From Herbidospora solisilvae (GTDB taxonomy: Bacteria; Actinomycetota; Actinomycetes; Streptosporangiales; Streptosporangiaceae): a stretch of DNA of 64,000 nt. The first letter of the stretch is position 1. Every line of letters starts with the position of its first letter. The stretch covers positions 497,312 to 561,311 of the forward strand of contig NZ_WXEW01000003.1 of assembly GCF_009901565.1 (NCBI RefSeq). The letters are read 5' to 3'. The translations under genes and the position numbers were made by a program. Below the pieces are notes generated by a model, which made no database searches, was not told the origin of the DNA, and saw only the letters and a list, made by a program, of their open reading frames with translations. Of this stretch, positions 35,331 through 42,823 are shown in pieces.

Positions 35331-36471
35331 CCGCAGCTCCATCGAGTGGACCGAGGCCACCTGGAACCCGGTCACCGGCTGCACGAAGGTCAGTGCCGGA
35401 TGCGACAACTGCTACGCCGAGGGGATCGCGCGCCGCTTCGCCGGGACGCCCGCCTACCCGAACGGCTTCGGCGTGACGCTCCGGCCCGAGCGGCTCCCAC
35501 TGCCGCTCCGCTGGAAGAGGCCGCGCCGAATCTTCGTGAACAGCATGAGCGACCTGTTCCACGACGACGTGCCCGACGAGTTCATCACCCAGGTATTCGC
35601 GGTGATGGCCCAGGCCAGTCACCACACCTTCCAGATCCTGACCAAACGGCACGCGAGGATGCGGGCGTTCCTCAACGACTTCTGCCGATGCGGTAGCGGG
35701 CACGTTGCCGGTGTCCACCTCCGGTCCAACATGAGCTGGGCTGGGACGCCGCACAGCCCAACGTATGTGCCGGGAGTCGACGGGAATGCCGTCTACTTCG
35801 ATCGGTCCTGGCCTCTCCCGAACGTGTGGGTTGGCGTCTCCGTCGAGGACCAGAAGCACGCCGAGCTGCGCATCCCAGCTCTGCTGGAGACGCCGGCCGC
35901 CGTCCGGTTCATCTCCGCTGAACCACTGCTGGGGCCGATCGATCTGCGTAACCTGCGAGCCCGCAACGGTGCGCTGATCGACGCGCTCGGCGGCGACGTG
36001 AAGACGAGCGACGGCCGCGACGTCTACTCCTGCTGCCCGAGCGTCCTGGACTGGGTCATCGTCGGCGGCGAGTCCGGCCGTCACGCGCGGCCCATGCACC
36101 CGAACTGGGCTCGCAGCCTCCGCGATCAGTGCGCGACCGCCAGTGCCTCCTTCCACTTCAAGCAGTGGGGCGAGTGGGGTCCCGCGCCGTGGTCCGTCCG
36201 GATCGCTGAGCCGAGCGGGGGCTGGAAGTCGGCCGATCCGGCGTGGCTCGCGGCCGAGAAGGCCAAGGCCGAGAAGCGCGGCGCAACTCACCACGTCTCC
36301 GAGGACGGACACCTCTACGAGCCGGACCACAAGACGTGGTCGCTGGAGCGCGACTCGCACGGCGACTACCCGGGCGCAGTCCGCCGCTGGGGCAAGAAAA
36401 CTGCCGGGCGCGAGCTCGACGGCCGGACCTGGGATGAGTACCCGGATTTCTCCAAGGCGGTGGCCGCGTGA
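35323..36471 (+). CDS. Phage Gp37/Gp68-like DUF5131 protein
   Basis: 382 aa from GTG 35323, which lies 8 bp after a GAGGGGG ribosome site (GTG 35314 is an alternative). The family signature is strong: SSIEWTEATWNPVTGCTKVS with AGCDNCYAE (three Cys, radical-SAM-like), RIFVNSMSDLFHDDVPDEF, QILTKRHARM, NVWVGVSVEDQ, RFISAEPLLGPI, WVIVGGESG, FHFKQWGEWGP. DUF5131 proteins are conserved in phages and resemble radical SAM enzymes; the reaction is unknown. Confidence 0.9.
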   Translation: MGDRSSIEWTEATWNPVTGCTKVSAGCDNCYAEGIARRFAGTPAYPNGFGVTLRPERLPLPLRWKRPRRIFVNSMSDLFHDDVPDEFITQVFAVMAQASHHTFQILTKRHARMRAFLNDFCRCGSGHVAGVHLRSNMSWAGTPHSPTYVPGVDGNAVYFDRSWPLPNVWVGVSVEDQKHAELRIPALLETPAAVRFISAEPLLGPIDLRNLRARNGALIDALGGDVKTSDGRDVYSCCPSVLDWVIVGGESGRHARPMHPNWARSLRDQCATASASFHFKQWGEWGPAPWSVRIAEPSGGWKSADPAWLAAEKAKAEKRGATHHVSEDGHLYEPDHKTWSLERDSHGDYPGAVRRWGKKTAGRELDGRTWDEYPDFSKAVAA

Positions 36472-36887
36472 GCAGCATCCCCTCAGAGTCGCTGAAGACC
36501 GCCGTCGCGGGGCTGCGCACCGGGAACGCTCCGGCCCATCCGCAGGCCTTCGCCGCCAAGCTCGCCGACTGGCTGGAGATGACGAGCACGGTCCACTACC
36601 GGATCCTCGTCGCCGTCGCCGCCGGGCAGCGGAGCGATCCCGCGCTGAGCAGGCCGATGTCCGACCTCGGGCACGCACTCACCGTCGCCCGTACCTACCT
36701 CGGCGAGGAACAGCCCGGCCCGCGCCGCGGCGACGCCGTCGAGACGTGGCTGAAGGCCCGCCGCGACCAGGCGGCCGAGGCCGACCGCGACGCGATCGAC
36801 GCCCTCCTGGACGCCTACCGGCTTCACGTCGACTACGGCGTGCCCCTCGGCGTTGAGCTGCCCGAGGAGGTGGCCGGCCGTGGATGA
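36468..36887 (+). CDS. Hypothetical protein
   Basis: 139 aa from GTG 36468 overlapping the DUF5131 stop. Two helical halves: FAAKLADWLEMTSTVHYRIL and DAVETWLKARRDQAAEADRD. Family not recognised. The C-terminal end overlaps the next small membrane protein gene by 8 bp. Confidence 0.58.
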   Translation: MSSIPSESLKTAVAGLRTGNAPAHPQAFAAKLADWLEMTSTVHYRILVAVAAGQRSDPALSRPMSDLGHALTVARTYLGEEQPGPRRGDAVETWLKARRDQAAEADRDAIDALLDAYRLHVDYGVPLGVELPEEVAGRG

Positions 36888-37185
36888 GATCTCCGTCCGC
36901 ACGGTCCTCGCCTACATGGAGGACACCGGCAAGCTCGACGACTTCGTCGCGCTCCTGGCCATCGCGATCGTGGTCGGCGCGGCCGTCGGCGGCGGGCTGA
37001 TGCTGCGGCTCGCCCGGAAGCAGAAGCGGGCCCGCGCGCTGATCCGCCGCCTCTCGACCGCCCACCCGATCGAGTCGGGCGGCCCGCCGCTCGACCTCGT
37101 CGAGCAGCACTTCCTCGACCAGCTCAAGCAGGACCTCTGGCCTCACGGCGAGTACCTGCGGAACCCCCGGAGGTTGGGTCGATGA
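36880..37185 (+). CDS. Small membrane protein
   Basis: 101 aa from GTG 36880, with GAGGAGG 8 bp upstream. One transmembrane helix (LLAIAIVVGAAVGGGLML) is followed by a basic cytoplasmic tail (RLARKQKRARALIRRL). No lysis, holin or transport feature is recognisable from sequence alone. The stop overlaps the methyltransferase ATG. Confidence 0.62.
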   Translation: MDEISVRTVLAYMEDTGKLDDFVALLAIAIVVGAAVGGGLMLRLARKQKRARALIRRLSTAHPIESGGPPLDLVEQHFLDQLKQDLWPHGEYLRNPRRLGR

Positions 37186-40058
37186 CCTTAACGATCATGG
37201 ACTGGTTCTGTGCCGACACCGAGACCGAGATTTTGACCACGCGAGGCTGGCGTCGGTACGACGAGGTCGCCGTGGGAGACCTCGTCGCCAGCCTCAACAT
37301 TGAGGACGGGCTCGCGCGCTGGGTGCCCATCCAGCGCATGAACCTCTTCGACCTGGTCGACGAGAAGATGCTCAAGGTCGAGGGCAAGGCAATCTCGGCG
37401 CTGACCACCGTCGGCCACCGCTGGCCCGTGCAGCAGCGCGTCGGCGCGACGGCCGCGCGCCGCCTCGAATGGCAGGTCCGGACCTCCGATCAGCTCACCT
37501 TGGAGTCCTCGGTGGTCCGGAGCGCCCCCTTCGAGCTCCCGGCCCAGCCCGTTTACGACGACGCGCTCGTTGAGCTCGTGGGATGGGCGTGGACCGAGGG
37601 CAGCTACCGCGCCAACGGCGGCATCCACCTGTCGCAGTCGCCTTCGGTAAACCCGCAGAAGTGCGAGCGGATCGAGCAGGTACTCACCGCGCTCTACGGG
37701 CCGCCTGTCGGGCGTGCTGGCCGTCGAGTCGGCCAGCCGGCCTGGAACGTTGCGGAGTATGGGGGAACCCGGTACTGGCGCCTCAACGCGGCCGCCGCGG
37801 CGCCGATCCTCGCGGCCGCCCCTGACCACGTGCTCGACCCTGGCTGGCTCCTCGCGCTCACCGCCGGGCAGCTCGACCTGCTGATCGAGGCGTCGATGCT
37901 GGCCGACGGGACGACCCGGGTGCGGAACGGTGCGCGGGATTCGTCGCTCTCACAGAATCGGCAGGACCGGGCCGAGGGATTCCAGTTCGCCGCGATCCTC
38001 GCCGGCCGGGCGACGTCGATTCACCGATGGGACATGCAGCACAAGGGCGCCGCCTACCCGATGTGGCGGGTGTCACTTCTGGAGCGGGTCACCGCGAAGC
38101 CGCTCCGCCAGGCCGTCGCCGAGTGGACAACCTACACCGGGATCGTCTGGTGCCCGACCGTCGAGTACGGCACGTGGCTGTGCCGCCGTAACGGCCTCGT
38201 GCACTGGACCGGAAACTGCGGCGCAGGCGGCAGCAGCCAGGGAGCCGACGCCGTGCCCGGCGTCACGGTGACCCGGGCCGCGAACCATTGGGACCGCGCG
38301 ATCGAGTCCCACGCGGCCAACTTCCCCGACGTCGACCACTGGAAGGGCGACATTCGGGAAGCGCCCGTCGAGCGCTGGCCCGTCGCCGACCTCTTCTGGG
38401 CCAGCCCGGAGTGCCCGCAGTGGAGCGTCGCCCGCGGGAAGCGCCGCGACTTCGACAGCACGTTGCAGGACTCCATCTTCGACGTCGGGCCCGGCCCGGA
38501 CGAGGAAGCGGAACGCTCCCGCGCGCTGATGGAAGAGGTCCCGATGTACCTGCGGGGCGTCCAGCAACGCGGCGGGCTGGTGCTCGCCGGCGTCGTCGAG
38601 AACGTGGTCGACGTCCGCGCCTGGGACCAGTGGGACCGCTGGGTGGGAGAGATCCGCAAGCTCGGCTACCGGACCCGGCTCATCGCGATGAACAGCATGC
38701 ACGCCCTCTCGGCTCGCACCCCGCGGGCCCCGCAGTCCCGTGACCGCCTGTACGTCGCCTACTGGCACCGCAGCATCGGCCGCGACCCGGACTGGGACAA
38801 GTGGCTCCGCCCGGCCGCCTGGTGCTCGACCTGCGGGCAGTGGGTGTCGGCCCTCCAGTCCTTCAAGACCCTCGGCGCGGACATGGGCCGCTACCGGCAG
38901 CAGTACGTCTACCGGTGCCCCCGCACCTCCTGCCGCAACCAGGTCGTGGAGCCGTTCGCGCTCCCGGCCGCCGCCGCGATCGACTGGTCGCTGCCCGGCC
39001 AGCGCATCGGCGACCGGGCCAAGCCTCTCGCCGAGAAGACTATGGCCCGGATCGAGGCCGGTCTGAAAAAGTACGCCCGGCCCATCGTGGTTCCCGCTGG
39101 GGGAACGTGGCGCAATGACGCCGCGCCCGTGACCGAGCCCATGTCGACGCGCACCACGCGAGAGAACGACGGCGTCGCCGTGCCTCCGTTCATCACCGTC
39201 CATCGCGGCGGGGAAGGGGACATCCGGACCGGGGCCATCACCGAAGTTCTCCCCACCGCCACGGCCTCCGGCAACCACCTCGGCATTGCGGTCCCGCCGT
39301 TCCTCGTGCCGCTTCGCTCGGGCCGAAACCGCAGCCTGCGCGCCGACGTCGACCCGCTCGCCACGGTCGTCGCCGACGGCGGCAACCACGGCCTGGTCGT
39401 CCCGCCGCTGCTCGTGCCCGTGGAAGGACGCGAAGGCAAGGAGGCGGCCCCGGCCGACCAGCCGCTGCGCACGCAGACGGCCCGCAACGAGACGGGCCTG
39501 GCCTGGCTGCCTTTCGTCGCCGAACTGCGCGGCGGCGGCTCCGACGCCCGCTCGGTCGCTGAGGCCCTGGCCACCGTGACCGCCTCCGGCAATCACCACG
39601 GGCTGGTGACGCCGCCGCCGGGGTTCGTGATGCGCAACAACACCCCGCGCGGTGACGCCGGCCAGATGTCCACCCCGTTCCACGAGCCGCTCCGCGCGCT
39701 TACCACGGCTGGCCACCAGTCGGTCATCACCTGGGAGCACCTGCTCGTGCCGTACTTCGGCAAGGGCCAGGCCCGGTCCGTTGGCGAGCCGGTCGGCACG
39801 CTGACCACGCGCGACAAGTACGCGCTGGTCGGTGCCATGCCCGACATCGAGGACGTCCTGTTCCGGATGCTGGAGCCGCACGAGATCGGTGCCGCGATGG
39901 CCTTCGGCGAGGCGTACGTCGTCCTCGGCAACAAGCGGGAGCGCGTGAGGCAGTACGGCAACGCCGTCACGCCGCCCGTGGCCGAGGTCATCGTCTCCGC
40001 GCTCGTGGAGTGCATCACCGGGGAGGACTTGGAGCGGTTCCCGGGGGTGGCGGCATGA
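37182..40058 (+). CDS. C5-cytosine DNA methyltransferase interrupted by an intein
   Basis: 958 aa; about 622 aa after removing the intein at residues 10-345. The spliced N-terminus reads LTIMDWF + CGAGGSSQG, the AdoMet-binding motif I. Motif IV is WASPECPQWS with the catalytic Cys in PEC, motif VI is GVVENVVDV, motif VIII is PQSRDRLYV, and motif X is YGNAVTPPVAEV. A zinc-ribbon-like CSTCG...CPRTSC lies at about 546-590. The variable region has about six copies of a PL-T-TA---H-LV module. It probably modifies phage DNA against host restriction; no cognate nuclease is adjacent. Confidence 0.93.
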   Translation: MTLTIMDWFCADTETEILTTRGWRRYDEVAVGDLVASLNIEDGLARWVPIQRMNLFDLVDEKMLKVEGKAISALTTVGHRWPVQQRVGATAARRLEWQVRTSDQLTLESSVVRSAPFELPAQPVYDDALVELVGWAWTEGSYRANGGIHLSQSPSVNPQKCERIEQVLTALYGPPVGRAGRRVGQPAWNVAEYGGTRYWRLNAAAAAPILAAAPDHVLDPGWLLALTAGQLDLLIEASMLADGTTRVRNGARDSSLSQNRQDRAEGFQFAAILAGRATSIHRWDMQHKGAAYPMWRVSLLERVTAKPLRQAVAEWTTYTGIVWCPTVEYGTWLCRRNGLVHWTGNCGAGGSSQGADAVPGVTVTRAANHWDRAIESHAANFPDVDHWKGDIREAPVERWPVADLFWASPECPQWSVARGKRRDFDSTLQDSIFDVGPGPDEEAERSRALMEEVPMYLRGVQQRGGLVLAGVVENVVDVRAWDQWDRWVGEIRKLGYRTRLIAMNSMHALSARTPRAPQSRDRLYVAYWHRSIGRDPDWDKWLRPAAWCSTCGQWVSALQSFKTLGADMGRYRQQYVYRCPRTSCRNQVVEPFALPAAAAIDWSLPGQRIGDRAKPLAEKTMARIEAGLKKYARPIVVPAGGTWRNDAAPVTEPMSTRTTRENDGVAVPPFITVHRGGEGDIRTGAITEVLPTATASGNHLGIAVPPFLVPLRSGRNRSLRADVDPLATVVADGGNHGLVVPPLLVPVEGREGKEAAPADQPLRTQTARNETGLAWLPFVAELRGGGSDARSVAEALATVTASGNHHGLVTPPPGFVMRNNTPRGDAGQMSTPFHEPLRALTTAGHQSVITWEHLLVPYFGKGQARSVGEPVGTLTTRDKYALVGAMPDIEDVLFRMLEPHEIGAAMAFGEAYVVLGNKRERVRQYGNAVTPPVAEVIVSALVECITGEDLERFPGVAA
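37209..38216 (+). other. Intein (LAGLIDADG-type) within the methyltransferase
   Basis: 336 aa. Block A starts at Cys10 (CADTETEILTTRGWRRYDEV, VGDLVASLN). Block B is ALTTVGHRWPV with the TxxH pattern. Endonuclease-like blocks are LVELVGWAWTEGSYRANGGI and LDLLIEASMLADGTTRVRN. The terminus is VWCPTVEYGTWL then GLVHWTGN followed by Cys(+1). The penultimate residue is Gly rather than His, a variant known in phage inteins. The insertion point splits WF|CGAG of motif I, so the enzyme cannot bind AdoMet until splicing. Confidence 0.92.
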
Positions 40059-40912
40059 CGCGCGCTCCGCACCCGCTCGTCACCGAGTTGGCCAAGCGGA
40101 CCCGGGACAGGGATCTGACCGACAAGGCGGTCGCGAAGGTCCTCGAAGTCAGCGCCAAGTCGGTGTCCAACTGGCGGCACGGCAAGGCATCTCCGCCCAT
40201 GGGGGCCCTGCTGGGGTGGTCCGCCTTGGTCGAAGCTGCGATGGAGGCCGTCGACCGTGACGGCCGGGTCGTTCTTCGCGACGACGAGTTGGTCGAGGAT
40301 TTGCGCAGTCTTCGGCGCGCACGAGGCTGGTCGCAGGAGGAACTGGCCGAGCGTCGCCACGTCTCGAAGTCGTCCGTCATCTCGAAGATCGAGGCCGACG
40401 CCCGCGGTACGGCCCTGGCGACGTACCTGGCCCACATCGCCGTGCTTGACGTGCGGCTGCGGCTCGTGGCCAACCCGCCCAGTAAGCCCCATCCGATGGG
40501 CGGCCCGACGCTGTCCATGCCGAAGGGGGGCGCCTGCACGCGGACAGCCGTCGACATGATGCCGGCGGCCGGTGACGAGCAGGCCGAAGACGAGGCCCGC
40601 GAGGTGTGTCTCAACTGCACGGTGTTCGTCGCCTGCCTGTCCTGGGCCAGGACCGTCCCCGAACAGGACGATCCCGGCGGCGTCCTGGCCGCCATGACTC
40701 TGGCGGAACGGCAGCCCACAGGTATCCGCACTTGCTCCGTGTGCGAGAAGACCAAGCCGATGGCCGAGTACGCGTGGGCCGATGACAACCGCCGTGCCCG
40801 TCGAGCCGAATGCCGGGCATGTGTCCGGGTTCGGGCCCGTGCTCTCCAGATCGCCACCGTGAAGAAGAAGCGAGCTACCGAGCGTGCGGCAGCAGAGCAG
40901 GTGGCGGCATGA
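40055..40912 (+). CDS. Fused HTH-HTH-WhiB-like-zinc-finger regulator
   Basis: 285 aa. Residues about 8-62 form a first HTH (KAVAKVLEVSAKSVSNWRHG). Residues 78-140 form an XRE-type HTH (DLRSLRRARGWSQEELAERR, VSKSSVISKIEADARG). A WhiB-like core is at 155-222 with C161, C185-x2-C188-x5-C194 and the GVLAAMTLAER turn (GVWGG position). A CxxC...CxxC zinc finger follows (C227, C230, C253, C256). WhiB proteins carry a 4Fe-4S cluster and contact the sigma factor. Fusion to two DNA-binding domains is unusual. It overlaps the methyltransferase stop by 4 bp. Confidence 0.85.
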   Translation: MTRAPHPLVTELAKRTRDRDLTDKAVAKVLEVSAKSVSNWRHGKASPPMGALLGWSALVEAAMEAVDRDGRVVLRDDELVEDLRSLRRARGWSQEELAERRHVSKSSVISKIEADARGTALATYLAHIAVLDVRLRLVANPPSKPHPMGGPTLSMPKGGACTRTAVDMMPAAGDEQAEDEAREVCLNCTVFVACLSWARTVPEQDDPGGVLAAMTLAERQPTGIRTCSVCEKTKPMAEYAWADDNRRARRAECRACVRVRARALQIATVKKKRATERAAAEQVAA

Positions 40913-41148
40913 GCCTCATCGACTGGCGACGCCCCTGGTACCCCGGCGCCCTGATCCTTGGCGCGCTTCCCTTCGAGGGCCACCTCTACCCCGACTGCGA
41001 GGAACTCCTGGAGGTCCGCCCCGACCCTGTCGAGGGCGCGGGCTGGCTCGACCTTCGTGACCCCGCCTGCTGTTCGGGGTGCCTCTACCGGCACGACCCC
41101 AAACTCCACCGCGAGCTTCACCCCGATGAGTACGAGGACGCCGCATGA
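40909..41148 (+). CDS. Small Cys-containing protein
   Basis: 79 aa. RDPACCSGCLYRHDPKLHRE has a CC-x2-C plus His arrangement that could bind metal. The N-terminus is hydrophobic-aromatic (WRRPWYPGALILGALPF). It lies between the WhiB fusion and the clamp, with 4-bp overlaps on both sides. Function unknown. Confidence 0.58.
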   Translation: MSLIDWRRPWYPGALILGALPFEGHLYPDCEELLEVRPDPVEGAGWLDLRDPACCSGCLYRHDPKLHRELHPDEYEDAA

Positions 41149-42239
41149 AGATCTCCGTAGACCCCAAGCTCCTCGCCGACGCCGTTGGCTGGGCCGCGCG
41201 CGTCGTGCCGGCCCGGCCCAACCTCCCCGTCCTCGGCGGCCTTCTGCTCGTGGCCGAGGGCGAACTGCTCACCATCAGCGCCTTCGACTACGACACGGCC
41301 GCCCGAGTGGAGATCCGCGCCGACGTGGCCGAGCCGGGCCGCGTCCTGGTCTCCGCCCGTCTGCTGGCCGAGGTCGCCAAGGGCCTGCCCGGACGGCAGT
41401 TCGCCGAGCTGACCCTGGATGGTGCCGAGGTCGTGCTGCGCTGCGGCACCTCCGAGTACGTCCTGGTCACCATGCCGGTCGACGACTTCCCGACGCTCCC
41501 CGACGCCCCGCCCGCCCTGGGTGAGGTGACCGGCGAGACATTCAAGGCCGCTCTACGGCAGGTCTGCCCGGCGGCCGATCCGTCCTCGGCGCAGGTCTAC
41601 CAGACGGCCGTACAGATGCTCACGGACGACGGCCGCCTGCTGCTCACGGCGACCGACACCAAGCGGATCGCCCACCGGAAGGTGACCTGGCAGCCGACGC
41701 TGGAGGCGGCCGACATCGAGATGCTCGTGCCCGCCAAGGCGCTCGGCGACCTGGCCCGCGGCCTCGGCGCCGGACCCGTCCAGATCTGCGGTGACGACCG
41801 GCTGGCCGGCTTCACCTCGGCGGGACGGACCTTCACCACCCGCCTGCTGGCCGACCAGTTCCCGAACTGGCGCCGCGCTCGGCAGATGCTCCAGTCGCCC
41901 GTCACGGCCCTGGTGCCGGTGGAGGAGCTGGCCGAGGCGGTGAAGCGTGTGGTGGCTATCGGAGGCGCGGACACCCCCGTCCGGCTCGGGTTCGCCGACG
42001 ACGCGGTCACCGTCCGGTCCGGGAACGACGGAGGGCGCGGCTCGGAGGTCGTCGCGTGCGCCCTTGAAGGCGGCCCTCTCGACCTGTCCTTCCTGCCGCA
42101 GGTCATCAGCGACGGGCTGGCCGCCATCGACGCCGACAACGCCTCGATCGGGATGCACGCGCCGGGCCGTGGCTCGCTGCTGGTGGGCGAGGGCGACGAC
42201 GACTTCGAGTACATCGCGATGCCCTTGAGGGCGGCATGA
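41145..42239 (+). CDS. DNA polymerase III beta sliding-clamp-like protein
   Basis: 364 aa, the length of bacterial DnaN. Three repeated clamp domains are visible: MKISVDPKLLADAVGWAARV, then VTGETFKAALRQVCPAAD with LLLTATDTKRIAHRKV, then ALVPVEELAEAVKRVV and the ending FEYIAMPLRAA. The DTKR segment corresponds to the conserved ATDGHRL motif with changes. It would load under host or phage polymerase to give processivity. Clamps are rare in temperate actinophages. It lies directly upstream of two proteins sharing a VPSLF motif. Confidence 0.9.
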   Translation: MKISVDPKLLADAVGWAARVVPARPNLPVLGGLLLVAEGELLTISAFDYDTAARVEIRADVAEPGRVLVSARLLAEVAKGLPGRQFAELTLDGAEVVLRCGTSEYVLVTMPVDDFPTLPDAPPALGEVTGETFKAALRQVCPAADPSSAQVYQTAVQMLTDDGRLLLTATDTKRIAHRKVTWQPTLEAADIEMLVPAKALGDLARGLGAGPVQICGDDRLAGFTSAGRTFTTRLLADQFPNWRRARQMLQSPVTALVPVEELAEAVKRVVAIGGADTPVRLGFADDAVTVRSGNDGGRGSEVVACALEGGPLDLSFLPQVISDGLAAIDADNASIGMHAPGRGSLLVGEGDDDFEYIAMPLRAA

Positions 42240-42823
42240 CCCGCCCGGCCGCGCAGAGCGGTGAGCACGTGCCCTCGCTGTTCGCCTCCGATGACGAAAT
42301 TGCTGAGCTTCGCGAGCAGCTCAAGGCTGCCAGTGGGGACGCCATTCACGAGCGGGACATGAAGATGCGCCTGCTCAAGGAGCGGTCGACGTGGGAGAAG
42401 GCTGTCCGCGCGGCGGCCGCCCGGGAGGCGTGGCACCAGGTCGCCTTCAAGTTCGAGATCTACGTCATCCCCAAGCTGGTCCAGCCGTACCGGGAGCTGT
42501 GCGGGCGCATCGAGATGCTGCCCGACCGGCCCAAGCCCGACCAGGTGGAGCGCCTGAAGTGGGCTGCCAAGGATGTGGCCAAGCTCCTCAAGGAGAAGGC
42601 CGGCGAGGGCGAAAGGGGCCTCGCCGAGGTGTTCGGGGAGTTGGCCCGCCTGCGCGAGGCGGTCAGGGTCGAGGGCGCCAAGCTCCATGCGGTTCACGGG
42701 TCCACTGACCGTCACGGTTACTGCGAGTGCCCCGGGTGTGAGCTGATTCAGGCGGTCGAGAAGGGCGCTATCCGCGAAGCCCCCGAGTACACGGGAGACG
42801 ACGCGCTGGAAGGTGCGGCATGA
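42236..42823 (+). CDS. Hypothetical protein with possible clamp-binding motif
   Basis: 195 aa, mainly helical and charged (DDEIAELREQLKAASGDAIH, AAKDVAKLLKEKAGEGERGL). Residues 12-16 read VPSLF, similar to the C-terminal part of the QLSLF clamp-binding consensus. CECPGC near the C-terminus is a Cys cluster. It is translationally coupled to the clamp and the methyltransferase. Function unknown. Confidence 0.6.
   Translation: MTRPAAQSGEHVPSLFASDDEIAELREQLKAASGDAIHERDMKMRLLKERSTWEKAVRAAAAREAWHQVAFKFEIYVIPKLVQPYRELCGRIEMLPDRPKPDQVERLKWAAKDVAKLLKEKAGEGERGLAEVFGELARLREAVRVEGAKLHAVHGSTDRHGYCECPGCELIQAVEKGAIREAPEYTGDDALEGAA

Noticed and set aside
38073-39881. 602-codon leftward open frame opposite the methyltransferase
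   Set aside because: Composition is shadow-like (RGRG/AVRE) and the opposite strand carries all C5 methyltransferase motifs.
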